In this document: piece after piece, positions 44,483 through 57,817 of the stretch
Layout of the letters: every line of letters begins with the position of its first letter
How positions within the stretch are numbered: position 1 is the first letter of the stretch
NCBI GenBank assembly: GCA_033439765.1
Contig: JAULSN010000007.1
Span: forward strand, 2,976,001 to 3,040,000
DNA from: Lasiosphaeria ovina
Lineage: Eukaryota > Ascomycota > Sordariomycetes > Sordariales > Lasiosphaeriaceae
Length of the DNA stretch: 64,000 nt
Reading direction: 5' to 3'
The notes under the pieces: generated by a model
Told to the model about the DNA's origin: nothing
The model's input: only the letters and a program-made list of their open reading frames with translations
Databases searched by the model: none
Position numbers and translations under genes: made by a program

Positions 44483-47400
44483 TATGGGCTATTGGTCCTC
44501 AAGACGGTTGATGAAAGAAAAGACTGCCTTAGACACCCCAAGGGATGCAAGCTGGTTAAACGAGAGACTGGTGACTAAATGTCAAAGCACAAAGGAAGGT
44601 GAAGTTGAGGGTAGTGAGTGTAGTAAGTGTAGTTGCTTGAGACGAGAAGGGCATTCAAAGATGTTTATATATTATTTGAAGAAAGCCTTGCATCACGAAA
44701 GATTAATAACGCCCCAATTTCGAAAAGGCAGTTCGAGCCGAGCACTTCTAGATTCAGTATAATTGATTGATTACCCTACAGAAACCGCATCCGAGTCAGC
44801 CACACCGTCTTGCCGCCTTCAAGAGTCCCTGACTGCCCTGGTGGTAGTGGTGGACCGAGCCTAAATGCGTCACGCGTTCAATAATATAATTGCAGGCTCG
44901 CGACAGTGGTGGATGGTTACGATGAGCCATGCCGAGGTAGGTACATAAGTCAGCGCACCAGTATGTGAGTGGCTAATTAGTCCGTGGATTGATCCCCTTT
45001 CTCAGTAAATGTGTGCATCGAGCCCTCCATCTCATCTTAAATGTGTAGTATTGTATCGGCAAAAAACTCTTGGCAGGCTCTAGTCCGAATCCTTGGCTAT
45101 TAATCACATTTTGTGTAAACTCTCAGATGCTGAACTGCCGCCTCCTAGTAAGCGCTGCCATCAACCTCCTGAAATGTGTCTTACATACAAAATAAATTGC
45201 ACTTGCGTGGTAATGGTGTACGTACCCGCCCCACGGGATTGGACAGGTATCTCTGCGGCAAAGCCGTATTGTGTGAGGTGAGGGTGGAGTGACCCATGCC
45301 CTTCCCCAGAATGTCTCACAACGTCACACATTAGTAACTCAGCCGTCTTCTCAAATAACAAATCCGTGGCGCAAGCTCTATAGCTCCAAAACGTGCGGCG
45401 TTGCGCCTCATTCAACAACAAGAGCGTGCTCTGTGCAAGTCCAAAGGTCTTGGAATGTATGTACAGAGTACAGCACAGCACATAGCTTTTATTCTACCAA
45501 TGCTGTTGGTTGTTAGATGCGGCATGTTCCAGCCAGTAAGGCGGTCTTGTTTCGTTCATGTCTTATCAGGCCCACGCTTCGCACTGGCCAGTCGGCAATC
45601 GGCACACGGCTCGCATGATTGGGAAATTGCCACTGCATGGCTGAAGGCGTAACTGGCGAGTAGCATTGGCACCCCCCCCCCCTTCGCCACGGTACTATAA
45701 TTTTGTGTGGGATTTCTGTGTGGCTTGCACCTGGTTCACTGCGGCATCCATTGCTAGATAATTATTAACTCATTACGGCCCTGATCAGAGTCCCAAGATT
45801 ATTGTTTACCTACTCTAGTTGACGTATTTCTCTGATTATTTTCCCGCGCCGTCATCATTCCCAGCCATAACGACACGAAGCTACAGTTACCTATTTATCT
45901 TGACACCCACCTAGAGTAGAGGTTTGTATGTCTTGTCTGCTCTTGCCCCCATGCTAGCCTTGTTGCATATCGGGTTGTACCGAGGCGCATGATACTCTGG
46001 TAGTTGGGAGGGTGGTGGCTAGGGTAGGCGGGAGCCTTGACCAGGCATAATATGGAGCAATATTAATTACGTGATTGTCCCTCTTCCTCCGAGTCTAGAC
46101 CTAATGATCAACGTGTAGGGGGGGAACAGGACAAAGGATACCGAACCAAGAACCAACAGCACACGCGAGCAATAATGTCAGGTAGGGCAAGTTTACGCGG
46201 CTGGAGCCGTCGAGGAACTCGAAGTCCGCGGAAGAGCTTTGAGGTGCGTGACTCGCCACCCACTCAAATCTCCCTCGGCGACACCGCGTTTGGGCAGCAC
46301 AGAGCAGTAGAAGTGGTGTATGTACGGATGTGGTTGGTACGTATTAGATGTACATGTACGTACCCATGTCGGATAGGGCCCCGGCCCAGCTAATAATAAC
46401 CCTGGCCTCCCTCATGTCCAGCTGTGCGGTGACTGCGGGGGTTGTGGACGGCATCCGGACAGGTAAGAACCCCGAGAAGGTGATCCCCTTTCGGCCTGTG
46501 GCGGCTCCTGTTCCCCGCTCGCCAGAGCAGCGAGTTGACATGGAGCGATGGGGCGGACCGTCCCCGGTTCGAGCTTCCTTTTGTATGATTGGTCAGGCGG
46601 CAGAAAAGTTGGTAATGGTCTGGCAGGGTCGCAGGCGGGCGGAAGAAGGCGGCTAGCAAGGAGGCTAGGGTCTCGGGGAGACATTTTACTGACTGCTGAG
46701 GGGAATTAGGGCAAGGAGAAGCTAGGGAAGAGTGTGACCGGCAGACACTAGTCTCCAGCCCCGCTGACTCAGTGCCTGCCTTACTCTGTAGCTACGTAGT
46801 CTAAATCTAGAACTAGCTATAGAATCCCTGAGCGGCACGTGGGCAGTGCCTAGACCCTAGATGTGACATTACACCATCTGATAACTCTATTTCTTTTTGT
46901 CCGAATCGATCTGGCTCAACAGGCTAGAACTAGTACAGCGCCGCAGCAGACGTTGATGAATCTGGAGCACAAGACAATTAGCGAATGCACGCAATACGTT
47001 TGTCGGGACCAGCGTTGAACGTGGGCTTTTGCCAAGGTCTGCGGAGACTGTGAGGGCGCGAAGCCAAGGCCTTGGCCACTTGGCTTGGCAGGGCAGAGCC
47101 GGTCGTTCTCTGGAGTGGTGCTGGGCAGCAGAATCAGAATGGAGGATTCTGCCATCTTGGCAACATATTGCGAAATTCGTCTTCTGCACGGGAGAGCGCA
47201 AAAAACGAGGGGACAGTGGCTTCCTTCGAGCTCCCGGGGTCGAGACAGATGCAGCCCGACACGCAACCAAACCCGGGCGAGGATCAAGGTACGAGTTGCG
47301 GCACATGTACATACAGAGTGCTCCGTATATATGTGCGGTCTTCCTACCTTAGTGTGCACTACCCAACGCACGGGGGATCCCCTCTCCGACCTTCGCCCGT

Positions 47401-50400
47401 CCGGGACGGCACGTCGCACCAACCCGCTCCCTTCTCCCTAGTCAAGCGGAGACGGACAGGGGTTTGCGGGCGGGCCAAGTTCCGAATTGGGGCCACTAAC
47501 AAAACCCATGACTTGTCGCTTTTGCTTGACAAGTTGAGAGGGGGGTACTTGCGCGGATACGGTCTAGTTCTAGCTTGATGACTAGATGATTAGTAGTATT
47601 CCGTGCATGCACGTGGATTTGCCTGTGATCCTCCGAGATACAAGTCAACGACAGACAATCCTCAGGGCGGGACTTTCCGATGAATCCACTATATAATATC
47701 GATAGGTATCATGAAGCCGCTATAACTTTATGGCTGGTGTTGTTCAGACCAAGGTACGGTGACTATTCCGTAGGTACCTACCTAATTGTCCAGGGCCCCG
47801 ACCAAACCAGCGAGACTCAGCCTGCAGCGGCGCAATCGACAGTAGGTGCGCTTGTTCGTAGGCGTGCTTACCACCCACCAACTCCAGCCTCCTCGTACCT
47901 GAGGGTCAGAACGCGCCGGCGAGGAATGCGTATGGAAGCACAGAACTCACACCATACATACGCAGTAGTGCCATGTACTGTAAGGGATGGAATTCTGGGT
48001 TTGCATGGGGCAAGGGGGGCAGTTACGAGGCCCCAATGAGGGTCGCAACAGTCCCGGGCGCTATTGGCCATGGACTGCTACCGCCAAGCAAAATGCCTCG
48101 AATCCCCAGGGCCTGAGCAACAAAGCCAAGACAAAGCCAAGAAAAGGCCAAGCAAAGAGCCCCAGGCATAATACGGAGTAGCGCCTGCGAGCGAGCACCA
48201 GTGCTTTGTGGTGTGCCTAGAAAGTTAACCTTCTCCCTCCCGTTCACCCTCTTCCCCCGACTGCAAGATAGCGTTACACCGCCATTGCCCAGAGGTCTAG
48301 ACAAACCTGGGTGTCGATGTTTTTCGGCAGATTTATGGCCAAGGCCTTCCGAAGCTCCCGTCCCGTCCCTTTCCGCACCTTCCTGACCACGCCAAGAGTT
48401 CGATAGTTGGATAAATATTTGCACCGTCGCGTTTCGTTTCTGGTCTCTGTTTCCGTAGTAGTGCTGGGGGCTCGGTCAGCTCGGCCTTGGCATTGTTCTG
48501 AATTGTTCCATTACCTGCCCCAGGCGCGCCTGCTGGCCGCAGCAGCTCCATCTGGCTTCGTCGTACATCTCCATCTATGTACGTACTTCGTACATGTACC
48601 TGCAAGGCCCCGGCGCTATCACGCCGGTTCACCCTCCAGGTCACATTCCGCGATAATAAGCGAGACTGAACTCGTGCGTTCAAAGCGTTGAAGACCCTGC
48701 ATCCGTTGATCATTAGCTCTCGAAGGCCGTAGGGAGAACGGCCTACGTACCTACCTACTTGCTGTGCGAGGGCCGGGGCCGTCGAGCACGGGCGCGTGCA
48801 GTTGGTTGGCCTGGCCGTTCGACCGTGATAATTACCTGACTTGATTAGTAACGAGGTTCCGACTGTCTGGCCATGGAGGGTGCGCCCCATACATCAAAGT
48901 TCCGAACAGACAAGCACATGCACGCTGCGGGAGCCTGACGCACAATTCCCACACACCTCTAATAGACCTTGAACCCAGCGCCAAGGATTTCGTGCCGCTG
49001 GAACCCCCCCCCCACCACGGCCATGTACTATGGTATGCTTTCTTCTTGGAGCTGCATCTGCGACCCCATTGGTCTTGTGGTCGCCGACGCAACCCAACGC
49101 CACCTAGCGCATTCTCGGGTCATTGCTTAGGTACATTACAGCTCGTGCCAATAATCGCAAGGACGACAAGAAAACACTGCCACGTGCCCCTGCCTGCCCC
49201 TTATCATCCCTTCCATTCCTCCTGCTCCTCGGGTTCTGTGCCCACATTAGTCTCGAGGTCCCTCTGGTCTGTGTCTCAGGTTCCCCCAGTCTATGGTCTA
49301 TTAGGATAAGGATGAGGACAGGGGGCCAAGGCGGAAAACCACCACCCCGTTCCTGGTTGGTGCGTATCTACTCTGACTGCCTGACAGCAAGCCGACACCC
49401 ATCCTGGCCGGTATGCACGTCCATACCCCCGGACACTTGCCCCGGACTAACTAGACTCTGCTTTGATCGCAAAAATCCCACTCGGGGGCCCAGCCCAGTC
49501 GTTCCAGGGGGGTGGGGATGATCCCTCCGATTTCAGGACTCTCCATGTGTGAAATAATTATACACAATAGCCACCTGCTACATCTAGAGCGAGAATGCAC
49601 GAAAACAGCCCTCACGCAGCCACCAGCCTGTTGGCAAGAAGTAAAACAGTCTCTTCACCCTCTTACCTAGATCAATGCCGCAGGTTGGCCTCTCAGACAT
49701 GGCCCAACAGAGGTCATGGCAGACGCTAACCCTTCTCTCAAGTGTCACGTCTCCCCGTCCCTGATCCAGATGCAGCTGAATCAACACTCACGGCACTTGC
49801 CACTTCACGCACACGATAGTGTGCTAAAAGGCTTACTGCTAGCTGGACTGTTTGGTCAATCACCAGTGCAAGGTCAAAAGGATCCTGCAGGCGCCATTGG
49901 GGAGTTCGGACCAATGTGGATATGTCGCCGACTCTCAGTCACCGACACATTGACAATATCTTGGCAATGGAACCCCGTGGGTCCTAGGTAGTCAATGAAC
50001 ACACACAACACACCCACTTCTCCTCTTCTGCACCATCACCACTCTCACTTGTGACTATCGCGCACCACCTCAGATGCAATCCTTTCACAGCATATCACCA
50101 ATAGTTCCACATTACATGCACCTCTCAACCCTTTCCACTTTGTCCAGAGGGAAGGTTGTGCCGATTCTGCTACTCTAAGCACTTGTCCCGGCCGGCAATT
50201 AGACGCGAGCTGTCTTGGCCAGTTGGGGCTCAAATGGACCGTGATGTAGAGTTTAGACTATCAAGATGGTAGATACTACCCGCAACGCTGATGCCCAAGC
50301 TGCCGCATCGCCACAGACGGTACGACTCAGTATAGTTTACTCAAGCAGAGACACCTTCTTACTCTCATCTCGGGGCCAATAGGGAGCCGTGATTGAAAAG

Positions 50401-50633
50401 AAGAGGTCAGCACCACGTCTAACGGACTAGTCCCAATAGCTCAGGCTAGTCCGGCTTCCCTCGTCGTCCATGTCTAGCCCTTGGCTGAGTTGCGAGTATA
50501 TATACGAGCCCGCCAGACCGGTTCACTGCTGCCTGACTCATGTGTTGATACTGCTCCAGCAGACTCGAGCCATAGTCCTCTTCCCTGACATTAGTTCCTG
50601 CCCGGGCTTCCGCCAGTACAAATCCCCGACACC
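44483..50633. other. Gene-free block (6.1 kb)
   Basis: The longest stretch without a gene I can support. Open frames up to 185 codons (for example 48333-48890, minus) overlap others and have no motif, signal peptide or splice logic. It has short GTAC-rich palindromic words (near 46340-46370, 47770-47785 and 48575-48600) and TACGGAGTA at 48172-48180. Non-coding RNA genes or decayed transposons cannot be excluded by eye. The end (50400-50633) is the promoter of the multicopper oxidase. Confidence 0.4.
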
Positions 50634-52822
50634 ATGGTCTCGTCCATCTTGGCCCATCTGACGGCTCTCGTTGTGGCAGCGGCGCCGGCTGTTCTGGCAA
50701 GAGTGGCATCTGACAGCTCCTCTCCAAAGCTGGTGGCCAGGAAGGACTGGGAGAGCCCGGTCTACAACTACCTGTATCAGTTCCCACTTCCCATCCCCCC
50801 TATCAAGGCTCCCACTGCGTAAGTGCCTCCTTTTTTCAGAGCCTCGAGTTTGTGTGCACGGGTATCTTACGTATTGCCAATCGCAGAACCATCACCAACC
50901 CAGTGACCAACAATCCCATTGATTACTATGAGATCTACATCAAAAGCTTCACTCAACGCGTCTACCCCAACAAGGGGGATGCTACACTCATAGGCTACGA
51001 TGGCATTTCTCCTGGGCCAACCTTTCTGGTGCAGCGTGGCCGCGAAGCCGTGGTGCGCTTCATCAACAACGCAACCATGGCCAACTCAGTCCATCTCCAT
51101 GGCTCATACTCGGTAAGTTTTTAAAAGAAGCCCCCCCTCTAAAGTTCCTCGGCTGATGTGGGATGGAATCACTTTCGTGTTTAGCGTACGCCATGGGACG
51201 GCTGGGCCGAGGATGTAACCCAGCCAGGCCAGTTCAAAGACTATTACTACCCCAACAGTCAACCGGCCCGCTTTCTGTGGTACCATGACCACGCCATCGA
51301 TCATGTAAGAACTCCAGCCAGAGCAGGCCGAGCCAGTCTAGCGGCCAAGTAGCGAATGGGGGGCTAACTTTGCGTTCATAGACGGCCGAGAATGCCTACT
51401 TTGGTATGAGCCAGCCAATCATCGGTGCTATGAGGAATCAGTAGCTGACAACAGGAACGCAATTCCAGGCCAAGCCGGCGCCTACATCCTGCACGACCCA
51501 GCAGAGGATAGTCTTGGTCTGCCGTCGGGCTATGGAGTCTACGACATACCGCTCGTCCTGTCAGCCAAACAGTACAACAACGACGGCACTCTCTTCAGCC
51601 CCGCCCAGGAAACGACGTCTCTTTACGGCGACGTGATCCACGTCAACGGACAGCCATGGCCTTACCTGGCGGTGGAGCCGCGCAAGTACCGGCTCCGCTT
51701 CCTCGACGCGGCCATCTCGCGGTCCTTCCTGCTCTACTTCCAGCGGTCGACGGGATCATCGGCCAAGATCCCGTTCCAGGTCATCGCGTCCGACGCCGGC
51801 CTGCTGACGGGCCCGCAGACGGTTGATAAGCTGTACATTAGCATGGCTGAGCGCTACGAGATCGTCTTTGACTTCACGTCGTTTGCCGGTCAGAACATTA
51901 CGCTGCGCAACACGGACGACATTGCCGCCGACACCGACTACCTGAACACGGACAAGGTGATGCGCTTTGTCGTGTCTCCGACAGCTGTCGTTGACACGAG
52001 CACTGTGCCGGCGGTACTCGGGCATCCCAACTTCCCGCCGTCGCCGCCGCCAACAACCGTCGACCACCACTTTGAGTTTGCACGCAGCAACGGCGAGTGG
52101 CTCATCAACGGCGTCGGCTTCAACGACGTGGCGCACCGCGTGCTGGCCAACGTGCCGCGCGGCACCGTCGAGGTCTGGGAGCTCGAGAACGGCGGCGGCG
52201 GCTGGAGCCACCCCATCCACATCCACCTGATCGACTTCCACGTCATCTACCGCTCTAACGACGACGGCCGCTCCGTCTTGCCCTACGAGGCCGCCGGCCT
52301 CAAGGACGTTGTCTGGCTTGCCCCCGGCGAGACGGTCAAAGTCGAGGCCCACTACGCCCCGTGGGATGGCGTCTACATGTTCCATTGCCACAACTTGATC
52401 CATGAAGATGTGAGCCCTCCCGCTGACATAAAATACAAGAATAGAAATGCCCTGCTGACCGTATATCTCTGTAGCACGAGATGATGGCCGCGTTCAACGT
52501 CACGGCGCTGCTAGACCTGGGGTACACCGAGACAGCGTTTCGCGACCCCATGGAGGCCCGGTGGCGGGCCGAGGCAGTGACAGCGGCCAAGTTCACGTCC
52601 GCCGCCATCACCGAGAAGGTGCAGTTCATGGCCAGCCTGCAGCCCTACAACAATGTGGACGAGGTCTTCACCAAGCTCGACGAGTACTGGGACACGCACA
52701 CGTCTGCGCCGCCGGTCAAGAAGCGTGCTGCTGCCGGCCCGGCACCCGCGCCTCGTGCTGCTGCCGGTGTGAAGACGCGCCGCATGAGAATCGACGGGGA
52801 TAAGATCACCCAGGTCAGTTAG
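50634..52822 (+). CDS. Multicopper oxidase, bilirubin-oxidase/CotA type
   Basis: Six exons: 50634-50818, 50887-51112, 51185-51304, 51382-51403, 51469-52409, 52475-52822; 613 residues. It is an oxidase that couples oxidation of phenols or pyrroles to reduction of oxygen to water. All four copper motifs are present: HLHG (131-134), WYHDHA (169-174), HPIHIH (432-437) and HCHNLIHEDHEMM (490-502), the last with HCH and an axial Met as in bilirubin oxidase. A signal peptide lies at residues 1 to about 22 (TALVVAAAPAVLA), so it is secreted or wall-bound. Exon 4 is a microexon of 22 bases coding TAENAYF; without it the frame breaks. The C-terminal 45 residues are Ala/Pro/Arg-rich and not part of the cupredoxin fold. 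Laccase in the strict sense is less likely, because the HCHNLIHED signature belongs to the bilirubin oxidase group. Confidence 0.9.
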
Positions 52823-53726
52823 GCTCGTCTTGTGGTCTGGATTATGCGAAATGGTTGGTACATGAATGATAGCAAAGCCCGATGGAATCGTTGTATTACT
52901 GGGGCATAATGGGAGATCATTAAGGGGGTATATAGGATATCACTGGAAAGCGCCAAGTAAACGTCAGGGTGCGGCAGGTCTATAGCGAGCTGTTCTCCTT
53001 GAACTCTTCTTCGCATTTTTGATCACGACATTGGACGATATGAGACAAGGCTGAGTCACTCGGCCCGCTCTTGCTTTCCCGCATCTAATTACTACGCGGA
53101 ATGAGATATATACGAAACAAACTACTATGATATTTATTATTTGGCTGTGTTGGCTGCCTCGAAGCTATTTCTTACGTCTATTACTCGACACTCGGAGGAG
53201 GTTACAAACAGTAACATTGAAAAACACAAAGAAACATCAAGCTAAGAGAAAACTGTGATCCGGAGCCTTCAATTGTTCCTACGGTGGCATGTCCATCTAT
53301 TTGGATGCCAAGTCATGATATCACCAAGTTGACGAAGTTGGTCAGCATAAAGGTTTCCGGAGTAGAGAATACAACCTTTTCGTGTTCACTGACCAGACAG
53401 ATGCGACACTATTTTTCAAGTATTATTAGAAAGTTATTAATATCAGGCTTTTAAATATCAAGTCGCCGCAGCACCTTCAATACCCCTTAACTATCTGCCC
53501 GTCAATTGTGCCGTCGCCCTCGACGCTTTGTCCCGGCCCGAATGAAGCAAACTCCACAAAGAACACAAACAAAGAACACCGAAAAAGATGCCACCACTGA
53601 AGCCAATTAGATGCAAAACGCCAGCCATATGCTCCATAGCGCACAGCCACCTGTGCCACCCGTAATTACATGCAGCATGCAAAAGGTTATGTCATTGAAC
53701 AACGGAGTAACAAAGGGCGAAATGTC
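52823..53726. other. Intergenic between convergent genes
   Basis: 3' flanks of the oxidase and of the LsdA-like gene. AT-rich; no gene supported. Confidence 0.55.
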
Positions 53727-54962
53727 TCAGAGGCCATCCCATGACTTGACAAAGTCGTCGGCCTGGATCAGGCCCGGTGCAGCCAGCGTCTGACCGACGA
53801 CGTCGCCTGGAACAACAAAGAGGCCGTCAATGGCCAGCGACGCAACCGTCAATCCAGACATGACGTTCTCGGTGAAGGGGAAGTTGGCGTCGAAGGTGAT
53901 GACGTTGCCGCTCCAGCGGACGTTGGTGAGGGGGGTCTTGATGGGGACGAGCTGGCCGGAAAAGTAGACAACAGTCAGGTCGGCACCGTTGCCGTTGATG
54001 ATCTTGCTGAGAACCGAGCTGCCGGAGAGGTCAGCGGAGAAGCTCAGGGTCTGGTCCTTGGGCTCGACGGTGCGGCCGCCGTCGCCAGACAGGACATTGA
54101 GGACGGGGAAAATGGGCAGGCCGATCTGGCTCATCTGGAAGGGGCACGAGCCGGGCACGATGAACTGCTGCAGGGCGGACAGGGCGAAGGGGCCGACGCT
54201 GGTGGTCAAGAAGGGCTTCTCAGACGGCTTCTTGGACAGCAGGCTCCGGTAGAAGCCCGACTGCTGGCCTTCCTGGCCAATGGTGCTGGCGACACCGCGC
54301 ACCGCGCCGTTGTCACCGTTGATGGCGAGACCTTGGCTGGCGTCTTGCAGGGTTCCCAGAACAAGGTCGGTGAAGGTGTCGGCAAGTCTGATGGCGTCGC
54401 GGAGGTTGGTTGTGGGGAATTGGTACTTGCACGGCCCAGGCACAAAGGCGTTGAACTTCTTGAGCGTGTTGGCGGCATTGATGGAATGGAGCTCCTCTTG
54501 CTGTGTAACGGACAATACGTTAGCAGGGTTCATTTACAGGTGCACAAGCAAGCCAAAAGAAAAAGAAAAAGCGGGGGGGATAATAAAAGAAAACAATAAA
54601 GGAAAACGTACTGCCAGGATCGTGCTGAGAATGTCGAGCAGCTCGTCCTCCTTGACTTTTGATGCAACCTCAAAGCCGGGGACCTTGTTTGTGATGTTCT
54701 GTATCACGGAGTAGAAGTAGGCAGACTCGAAATCCTCATTGATCTTAACCAGCTGGAAAATCGGGATACTCTTGTCGGAGATCTTGGCCGGCGGCGGGGC
54801 ATTCGAGAGAGTGCCGTCGGCCCGGCTCTGGATGGCCTTGAGCTGATCAGGGTTAGGGTTGGGGAACCCATTCGCCGACGGGACGCTGAAGGGGGCGGCC
54901 GCCACAAATCCAAGACCGCCAAGACTGGCCGTCGCGGCAACAGCGGCAGCAAGGAAATGCAT
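53727..54962 (-). CDS. LsdA/Rds1-like secreted protein (ferritin-like domain)
   Basis: Minus strand, exons 54962-54612 and 54500-53727, 374 residues; intron with GTACGT donor and ACAG acceptor in phase 0. Signal peptide: MHFLAAAVAATASLGGLGFVAAAP. The protein resembles the late sexual development protein LsdA of Aspergillus and the stress protein Rds1 of fission yeast: GFPNPNPDQLKAIQSRADGTLSNAPPP, NEDFESAYFYSVIQNIT, QEELHSINAANTLKKFNAFVPGPCKYQFPT, LGTLQDASQ, IGQEGQQSGFYR, KKPSEKPFLTTS and VEPKDQTLSFSADLS. EELH at the start of exon 2 fits a ferritin-like carboxylate/His metal site. Expression in such families is linked to sexual development or nutrient stress; the chemical role is not known. 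The pathway context here is not informative. Confidence 0.88.
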
Positions 54963-57817
54963 TGCGAATGTGACGAAAAGAATAGAAAGAAAAAATGGTA
55001 TTGGTATTTGGATCGATCGAGTGGACGCTGCAACCGGATGATGATGATGAATGGATGGATAGATGGCGAAGTGTTTTTGTGCGTGTGAGTTGGTGGCGGC
55101 TTCTCTCCTTCTTGGCAGTTCGGGAGACGGATTTACTTATACACATCCAACAAAGCCCAGGCCGGGCCTGCAAACATGCAAAAGCATTAGCACTGGGCAG
55201 GTAAGCCTGCCAGCCTCGTTGCCGCTGGTTCCGCGGCCTTCGTCTGTCGTCTGACCGGCAACGGCAACGGCAACCTGGACTCTGTTTCTCGGGCTGTCGG
55301 CCTGCCGAAATTCACATTCGTGGCAGCGCCAGAAGCGTTGGCGCAGGGGGGGCTTGGCCTAAATTTAGAATCTGACCGGTTTTGCTAGGTCCCGGGTGGC
55401 TTGGGGCTTTTTCCACGGGGCTGTGGTGGCGAACGTTGGTTGGTCAAGTCTCAAACCTCGAGCCTGGAGCTCGGGCCAACCTTAATTCCGGCTTTGTTCT
55501 GGAAGCCCCATCATCCGCAACGTGTGAGTGGTCCTCCGACCGCGACCGGGAAACCGATGCCTTGTTTCCCGCTCCACGCACTAGCCACACGTTGATCTCG
55601 TTGCGCCGAACCTTGATGGAGAAATTGCGCCCATGTCACTGGACGTGGACGTGAAGGAAGCTTGATTGGGACGAATTTTGGTAAGACGCGGCCACCGCCC
55701 ATGTCAATTGCCATAAGCAGCCGAATTGCGATTCGCTCTGGTCAGTGCCTGCTGATGCCCATCCTTGCTCCAGGCTGAGAGCCAGGGCAAACGGAATGAT
55801 GCTGTCGGTGATGCTACCAAAACAAAACAAAGAAGCGAAAAAGAAGCAAAATAACAAACAAAGAGTTCAAATCTCTGACACGCTGTCAGGGCCAGGTTGG
55901 GCATATTACGCTCATCCCCACTGTCAATTCTTGCCCGACACCCTGCCCATCGCTTGTTCCCCGAACAGTGCGTCGTGTTCAGCCATCCACATCGACCTCT
56001 GAGTTTGCCTCGCCGACTCTGCGACTGCACAGGACCGGGATATGTTGTTATCGCGTCAGGCTTTGGGTTGCCAACACAGATGACGTGAGACAAACGGCAC
56101 TCGAACCGTATGGCGAACCCACATGGCGGCCGCCATAATTGCCAAAGAAAACATTAGACCCTTTGGCTTTGCAATCATGACCCGCATCTGACATCGTAGT
56201 GGGCGCACTCGTAGCCCACCGGTTCTTCCTCCTTGAGCCACCCTCTCCCGAGCCATATTCGCTGAGACTCTTTCTCAAGCGACATGAGGCGTTGGAGTTC
56301 CGTCTCCTATTTGGGCTGCAACCTGCGCGCTTTCTGAACGAATATCTGGTGAGCCGTTCACTCTTCTGAACAGGGTTTGACGCCAGCTTACCGAGAGTAT
56401 TCCGCGGATGTAATCAACCACCTCATGGCACTCCTCCTTGTCACGAGTAATGCAGTAGAGACAGGACCGCATTTTCAGCTCACTGGCCGAATGAAGCTGG
56501 TAACCGTCCCATCCCACCCGTTCCGCGACTAGTTTTATTTTGGGTACCCATCTGTAAGTCATCGCTTGACAATCCCTGTAAAGAATCTCCCACATCTAGC
56601 GGCGGACATCTGCGATGGATGCGTTGGGGCTTGGACAGATTATGAGGAAGTAGATATCATCCTCATGTCGGGGAGGTCGCCACCAGCTGGGGCGCGGCAT
56701 CCTATTCGGTGGCGGAATTGAGACCTCGAAGCTGTTTGTGGTGATCGATTGATGGAAAAGTCTCTGGTTTGACGATTTGGCGCCGCAGAATATGGAATTA
56801 AAAAAGAACAAGAATGGAATGGAATGGAATGCAAGAGGCTGATATAAGAAATTACTTGGACAAATCTGGAGCTTATAAAAAAAGAAATCGAGGGGGGGTT
56901 TATACTGTCTCTCTCCTCCCCCTTCGTGCCTTCCTCTATTCCAAGACAGGAAAGAGCCACGAATCTACGAATCTTGCGTAATCTCCAAATGCATGGCAAC
57001 ATCTGGAAAGGGAAGCAGCGTGCAATCAATGCAGAAACATCCAGGGCAAGAACCGAGAGCGAGATTGACTAGGAGGCTAGAGGAGAGTAATCCGACTTGC
57101 TATAGCTTCTTCGGTCTTGGCGCGAACCCGGTCTGTGAACAAGCAGTTTGTTTCGGTCCAGTCCATCTACTGTTAGAACCGGGGCTCTGTTCTTGTTTGG
57201 CCAACACAATGACGTGACGCTCAGGGCATGTACAAACTCCAGTACTCCAGCCCAATCTCTCCGTGAAACGTCGACTCCTTCCTCGTAGCCTTGAGAAAAG
57301 TTTGCACCGAGTCTCCACTCGCCATTATCACCAGCTCTCAACTACGGAAACTGCCCTTGAGCTCTACACCTTCCTTACTCGCCACTGCATCTATCTTTCT
57401 CCTCGCACAATTCAAGCTCGACTGGCACTCCACCCTCGGTGCTAATCTTCGCCTTTGCCTGTTTCCATTTGGGTGCTTTGCGTCAACCCTTGTCGCCTTT
57501 GCCGGTAAGCAACTTAACTTCCCCCACACTTTCCTAATCACCCATCTCCCGATGTGAAGCGAAGCGCTCCCCTCGTCACGACTGATGCGTGCGGTGTTGG
57601 TGGTCACCTCTCCATCCACATACATTTCTCCTCTCGCCAGCTATCATTATCAGCTTCTCAGCGAGGAGGAATGTGTTTATTCAGGGCTCTGCCACCACCA
57701 TCAACATCCCTTCACGTCCGTCCATGGCTGTTAAGTTCATATATCTGACTATTATTCTGATTAGTCCCCACTTTGCCCCGCGCACCGACAAATTAACTAC
57801 ATACGTTGGGCACGATC
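54963..57817. other. Long gene-free block (2.9 kb)
   Basis: Promoter of the LsdA-like gene, then non-coding DNA; a short GGAAT repeat at 56812-56830. Frames on both strands lack motifs. The final part is the promoter and leader of the SnoaL-like gene. Confidence 0.45.

Noticed and set aside
48333..48890. 185-codon frame on the minus strand
   Set aside because: No recognisable motif or signal; opposite frames are equally open.
56812..56830. GGAAT repeat resembling a satellite
   Set aside because: Only three to four units in spacer DNA; simple slippage.
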